Assembly: GCA_031552355.1 (NCBI GenBank)
Contig: JAVBMO010000145.1
Location: forward strand, 1-7,157
Origin: JAVBMO01 sp031552355
Lineage (GTDB): Bacteria; Bacteroidota; Bacteroidia; Bacteroidales; P3
Reading direction: 5' to 3'
DNA length: 7,157 nt
The position numbers were made by a program, and so were the translations under genes. Of the stretch, positions 6,132-7,157 are shown piece by piece. Under the pieces are notes generated by a model. That model saw nothing but the letters and a program-made list of their open reading frames with translations. It was not told the origin of the DNA and made no database searches. Every line of letters begins with the position of its first letter. Position 1 is the first letter of the stretch.

Positions 6132-6165
6132 TTTGAATACTGTATCCTTTTTTTCACTATCTTTG
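6132..6165 (+). promoter_or_regulatory. Predicted tRNA-Ser promoter (TTTG-N22-TATCTTTG)
   Basis: TTTG (6132-6135) and TATCTTTG (6158-6165) form both elements of a Bacteroidota promoter, spaced 22 bases apart. The -7 box ends 11 bases before the tRNA acceptor stem, which is where a tRNA promoter would be expected. The -33 element lies in a small dyad, AAACAG-AC-CTGTTT (6121-6134), of unknown meaning. Confidence 0.65.
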
Positions 6166-6176
6166 CAACTCATTTC

Positions 6177-6264
6177 GGAAAGGTGCTCGAGTGGTTGAAG
6201 AGGCACGCCTGGAAAGTGTGTATACCTCTAAAGGGTATCATGGGTTCGAATCCCATCCTTTCCG
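6177..6264 (+). tRNA. tRNA-Ser, anticodon GGA (codons UCC/UCU)
   Basis: The sequence folds into a class II tRNA. The acceptor stem is GGAAAGG (6177-6183) paired with CCTTTCC (6257-6263), with discriminator G at 6264. The D arm contains GAGTGGTTGAAGAG. The anticodon stem is CACGC/GTGTG around the loop CTGGAAA, giving anticodon GGA. A long variable arm has an ATACC/GGGTAT stem, as expected for serine, and the T arm is ATGGG-TTCGAAT-CCCAT. The 3' CCA is not encoded (the next bases are CTG), so it must be added by the CCA-adding enzyme. It has its own promoter and terminator and lies between two plus-strand genes. Confidence 0.96.
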
Positions 6265-6267
6265 CTG

Positions 6268-6310
6268 AAAACGCTGCAAATCAAGAAAATTTGCAGCGTT
6301 TTTGTTTTTT
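6268..6310 (+). terminator. Strong intrinsic terminator after tRNA-Ser
   Basis: A 14-bp perfect stem pairs 6268-6281 (core ACGCTGCAAAT) with 6289-6302 around a seven-base CAAGAAA loop, and T-rich sequence follows to 6310. It begins three bases after the tRNA discriminator, so it ends the tRNA precursor and shields the CBS gene from read-through. Confidence 0.88.
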
Positions 6311-6329
6311 ACAGTTTTAAAAAAGATTG

Positions 6330-6337
6330 TACCTTTG
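6330..6337 (+). promoter_or_regulatory. Predicted CBS-protein gene promoter (-7 box TACCTTTG)
   Basis: TACCTTTG matches the Bacteroidota -7 consensus and lies 25 bases before the ATG, just after the tRNA terminator. The nearest upstream TTTG (6301-6304) is 25 bases away, longer than usual, so the -33 element is weak. Confidence 0.5.
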
Positions 6338-6362
6338 TAGCTCATAGCACAAGAAAACCATT

Positions 6363-7025
6363 ATGTTTGCACGAGATTATATTTGCCCCGAAATTTTCAC
6401 ACTTTCGCCCAACACTCAACTGATTGAAGCCATTGCCATTATGGATGAGCAAAAACTTCTTCATTTGCCTGTGGTGGACGAAAACCGTTTTTGTGGCTTA
6501 CTTTTCGAAGGTGCTGCTTTCGATCAAGAAAGTTTTGAACAAAGCATTTGCCTTTATCCCGACATTTTAAAAAACAAATTTGCTTTTGATTATCAACCGA
6601 TTTACGAAGTGGCAAAAATCGCCTGTTTGGAAAAGTTGGATATTGTCCCCATTCTAAACAAGGACGAACAATACATGGGTAGCATTTCGCAAACCAAACT
6701 TTTTGAGACGATTGCAGAACTCACTGCCATTGCAGCCGAAGGCGAAATACTGTTTCTAAAAATGCAGATGAACGACTTGTTTCTCAGCGAAATTACCCGT
6801 CTTTCGGAAGAAAACGGATGTAGAATTATTTCCTTGAGCATTTCACCTATTCCGCATTCGTCGCAAATTTATCTAATTTTAAAAGTTACGGCAAAAAATC
6901 TCAACAAATTTGTAAGTACTTTGGAACGTTATAATTATGACGTGGAAATTCCTTTCCAAACTGAATTTCCCGAAGATTCCCTTTCTGATAATTACAAACT
7001 TCTGATGAAATTTTTGGATATTTAA
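6363..7025 (+). CDS. CBS-domain pair protein with ACT-like C-terminus
   Basis: The 220-residue soluble protein has two CBS motifs. One covers about residues 5-50 (LLHLPVVDENRFCGLLFE is the typical strand-turn-strand) and the second about 75-120 (LDIVPILNKDEQYMGSISQTKL). Paired CBS domains form a Bateman module that usually binds adenine nucleotides and senses energy state. Residues about 128-198 (EILFLKM.., LSEENGCRIISLSI.., IYLILKV..) have the beta-alpha-beta spacing of an ACT-like regulatory domain, so the layout resembles AcuB. No enzymatic domain is present. From memory, such CBS proteins in Bacteroidota commonly stand next to NAD kinase and pdxJ; the next gene lies beyond this window, so this cannot be checked here. 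The ATG at 6363 is preceded by an A-rich leader without a Shine-Dalgarno sequence. Ligand and partner are unknown. Confidence 0.85.
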   Translation: MFARDYICPEIFTLSPNTQLIEAIAIMDEQKLLHLPVVDENRFCGLLFEGAAFDQESFEQSICLYPDILKNKFAFDYQPIYEVAKIACLEKLDIVPILNKDEQYMGSISQTKLFETIAELTAIAAEGEILFLKMQMNDLFLSEITRLSEENGCRIISLSISPIPHSSQIYLILKVTAKNLNKFVSTLERYNYDVEIPFQTEFPEDSLSDNYKLLMKFLDI

Positions 7026-7103
7026 GCCTTTAAGCAATAAACTTTTATCCATCAAGATTGTTTGTAAGTATAAGCCTTTAAAAAGAATATTTTAAGTCTA
7101 TAA
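7023..7103 (+). repeat. Short repeats TAAGCCTTTAA after the CBS gene
   Basis: TAAGCCTTTAA occurs exactly at 7023-7033 (overlapping the CBS stop codon) and 7071-7081. A 9-of-11 variant, TAAGTCTATAA, lies at 7093-7103. The copies start 48 and 22 bases apart. No gene or convincing terminator is visible in this 132-base tail. The meaning is unknown. Confidence 0.45.
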
Positions 7104-7118
7104 AAATTAATCTTCAAA

Positions 7119-7132
7119 CACAAACCTTTGTG
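7119..7132. promoter_or_regulatory. Perfect 14-bp dyad CACAAACCTTTGTG
   Basis: CACAAA and TTTGTG are perfect inverted arms around CC, too close for a stable hairpin but suited to a dimeric DNA-binding protein. The right half overlaps AACCTTTG, one base from the TAnnTTTG promoter box, so it could be part of a promoter or operator for the gene beyond the window end. This is weak evidence. Confidence 0.3.
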
Positions 7133-7157
7133 AAACACAAAAATAAGAATATATCCG

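Noticed and set aside
6121..6154. AAACAG-AC-CTGTTT dyad followed by a T run as a hydrolase terminator
   Set aside because: The loop would be too tight, the T run begins more than ten bases after the stem, and the dyad overlaps the tRNA -33 element.
6177..6264. tRNA-Ser 3' end as an integration attachment site
   Set aside because: No repeat of the tRNA 3' end was seen elsewhere in the window, and there is no integrase or phage gene nearby.
6099..6320. A 73-residue open frame on the plus strand
   Set aside because: It contains the whole tRNA-Ser gene and its terminator. The tRNA explains the sequence, and the peptide shows no domain.

Overview
The window looks like an ordinary chromosomal stretch of a member of the Bacteroidota, most likely of the order Bacteroidales. 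The evidence is a low-GC genome, A/T-rich leaders without Shine-Dalgarno sequences, and a TAnnTTTG -7 box (the Bacteroidota primary sigma factor signature) before six transcription units. The DnaA and RnfA sequences also have a Bacteroidota character. I cannot name a genus.

Layout: (1) Bases 1-1266 hold the 3' part of recJ (+), cut by the window edge. (2) Bases 1267-1694 form a very A/T-rich gene-free stretch. It has a duplicated 12-bp element, one DnaA-box match and the dnaA promoter, and is a weak candidate for an origin region. (3) Bases 1695-3134 are dnaA (+), complete but with an unusual P-loop. (4) A hairpin terminator separates it from a convergent NorM-type MATE efflux gene (3237-4574, -). 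(5) rnfA (4664-5236, -) is a single Rnf-complex subunit gene with no other rnf gene beside it. Its own terminator lies before the MATE gene. (6) An alpha/beta-hydrolase gene of the YbfF/ABHD11 type (5317-6090, +) diverges from rnfA across an 80-bp gap with facing promoters. (7) tRNA-Ser(GGA) (6177-6264, +) has its own promoter and a strong terminator. (8) A gene for two CBS domains plus an ACT-like tail follows (6363-7025, +). The last 132 bases are gene-free and hold short repeats and a dyad.

The genes do not form one pathway. recJ and dnaA are replication and repair housekeeping genes, rnfA is redox bioenergetics and the MATE protein is drug or cation export. The hydrolase and CBS protein appear to be remnants of a conserved Bacteroidota neighbourhood. 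Each unit after recJ seems to have its own promoter, so the window is a series of monocistronic units and not an operon.

I see no mobile element, CRISPR array, toxin-antitoxin pair or defence system, and no convincing new biological system. The points most worth a second look are the Gly-to-Ser change in the DnaA Walker A motif, the solitary rnfA that keeps its cluster-ligand cysteines, the facing rnfA/hydrolase promoters, and the nearly leaderless start predicted for the MATE gene.
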